A DNA stretch of 7,480 bases from Desulfobacteraceae bacterium (GTDB lineage: Bacteria > Desulfobacterota > DSM-4660 > Desulfatiglandales > Desulfatiglandaceae): the NCBI GenBank assembly GCA_013203065.1, contig JABMQV010000113.1, positions 1 through 7,480 on the forward strand, given 5' to 3'. Of this stretch, positions 6,569-7,480 are shown one piece after another. The notes beneath the pieces were generated by a model. That model ran no database searches and was not told where the DNA came from. It saw nothing but the letters and a program-made list of their open reading frames with translations. The translations under genes and the position numbers were made by a program. How positions within the stretch are numbered: the stretch's first letter is position 1; every line of letters begins with the position of its first letter.

Positions 6569-7480
6569 ATGCAAAGCGGGCTTGACAACGAAAAAGGCGG
6601 ACACTATCGGTATGTTATTTTTGGCATCATATCGATAACTTATATCATGGTCTTCTTCCACCGGATGTGTCCGGCTGTTATCGCCGTTGACCTTCAGGAA
6701 TACTTCAAGATGAGCGGCACGCTACTGGGCTTGATGAGTTCAGCTTACTTCTACCCATACGCCATCATGCAACTGCCTGTTGGCCTTATGGTGGATTCTT
6801 GGGGTCCCCGCAAGACAGTCTCTACCTTTCTGATTTTGGCTGCTTTGGGTTCTGCCATGATGGGGCTCAGTTCAGAGTTGGGCCTGGCTATATTTGGCCG
6901 TGTACTGGTTGGAGTTGGTGTGTCAACGGTTTTTGTCTCCAACTTTAAACTCCTGACCGACTGGTTTGAACCCCGCAAGTTCGCCATCATGGGCGGTATT
7001 TTCATGGCTATGGGGGGTGTTGGTGTTCTACTCTCAACCACGCCTTTGGCTTGGATAAGTAATCTGATAGGCTGGAGGATGACCTTCGTTGCCGTGGGGC
7101 TATTGAGCCTGGTAATGGCCTTTGTGGTCTATAAATTCGTCTTTGATCGGCCGACGGACAAGGGGTGGGCTCTTATCGCTCCCCCCCAAGGGGATGGGGC
7201 CAGCCAGAATGTCAGCATCAGAAAGGGACTCAAGATGGTCTTGACCGAGAGGAACTTCTGGCCCATAGCCGCCTGGTCTTTTTTCGTGGTCGGGATATTT
7301 TTTGGATTGGCAGGCCTGTGGGGAGGACCCTTTCTGATTCATGTGTATGGCCTGAGCAAGACAGGGGCCGGAGCAGTACTATCCATGTCGGCAGTTGGAC
7401 TCATCATCGGAAGCCCTTTCTTGGGGATAATGTCCAATCGCTTCGGCAGAAAGCCCGTTCTCATCGGCTCCAACCTCCTC
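6569..7480 (+). CDS. Major facilitator superfamily transporter; partial, runs off right edge
   Basis: The frame from ATG 6569 is open for 304 codons to the window end; roughly the last quarter to third of a 400-430 residue transporter is missing. A short hydrophilic N-terminus (1-14) is followed by about eight hydrophobic segments (near 15-31, 52-72, 82-101, 105-128, 138-160, 168-190, 230-255, 265-288) and the start of a ninth. The MFS signature between segments 2 and 3 is clear: GLMVDSWGPRKT (72-83). A second copy-like motif, GIMSNRFGRKP (286-296), follows segment 8, as expected for the internal duplication. A cytoplasmic loop of about 40 residues (191-229) joins the two halves. The stretch FHRMCPAVIAVDL (30-42) resembles the first loop of organic-anion and GudP-like carriers. 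The gene starts 29 bases after hyuB with its own ribosome binding site and is probably the last known member of the hyuA-hyuB operon. It likely imports the HyuAB substrate or a related acid at the inner membrane; the substrate is inferred from context only. Confidence 0.92.
   Translation, partial: MQSGLDNEKGGHYRYVIFGIISITYIMVFFHRMCPAVIAVDLQEYFKMSGTLLGLMSSAYFYPYAIMQLPVGLMVDSWGPRKTVSTFLILAALGSAMMGLSSELGLAIFGRVLVGVGVSTVFVSNFKLLTDWFEPRKFAIMGGIFMAMGGVGVLLSTTPLAWISNLIGWRMTFVAVGLLSLVMAFVVYKFVFDRPTDKGWALIAPPQGDGASQNVSIRKGLKMVLTERNFWPIAAWSFFVVGIFFGLAGLWGGPFLIHVYGLSKTGAGAVLSMSAVGLIIGSPFLGIMSNRFGRKPVLIGSNLL

Noticed and set aside
1..7480. CRISPR arrays, tRNA or rRNA genes, insertion sequences, attachment sites
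   Set aside because: No regularly spaced repeats, tRNA-like folds, transposase motifs or flanking direct repeats were seen on either strand.

Overview
The window reads as part of a catabolic island in a bacterium of moderate GC content. It has five protein-coding genes in two divergent transcription units around one AT-rich spacer (about 2417-2677). Coding style, clear Shine-Dalgarno sites, two apparent TTG starts and the flavour of the MFS transporter suggest an anaerobic Desulfobacterota (deltaproteobacterial) or similar organism. This placement is an impression, not something the sequence proves. No RNA gene, CRISPR array, insertion sequence or convincing terminator was found.

Left, minus strand: a DUF2877 protein (AllH/YlbF family, 1487-2416) is followed after only 4 bases by an FdrA (AllF) family protein that is open for 494 codons and runs off the left edge (1-1482). 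In Escherichia coli the FdrA, DUF1116 (YlbE/AllG) and DUF2877 proteins together form the oxamate carbamoyltransferase of anaerobic allantoin breakdown. It phosphorolyses a carbamoylated compound to carbamoyl phosphate, which carbamate kinase turns into ATP. The DUF1116 and carbamate kinase partners are not in view and would be expected beyond position 1.

Right, plus strand: hyuA (2678-4765) and hyuB (4839-6539) encode the two subunits of an ATP-dependent hydantoinase/oxoprolinase-type enzyme. A major facilitator transporter follows (6569 to the right edge). All three have good ribosome binding sites and short spacers and look like one operon.

Working model (inference): the transporter imports a cyclic ureide such as a hydantoin, HyuAB opens the ring at the cost of ATP to give an N-carbamoyl acid, and the FdrA/DUF2877 system phosphorolyses that product to carbamoyl phosphate, recovering ATP. 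Such pairing of an ATP-spending ring opener with an ATP-yielding transcarbamoylase is the most interesting idea in this window. The substrate is unknown.
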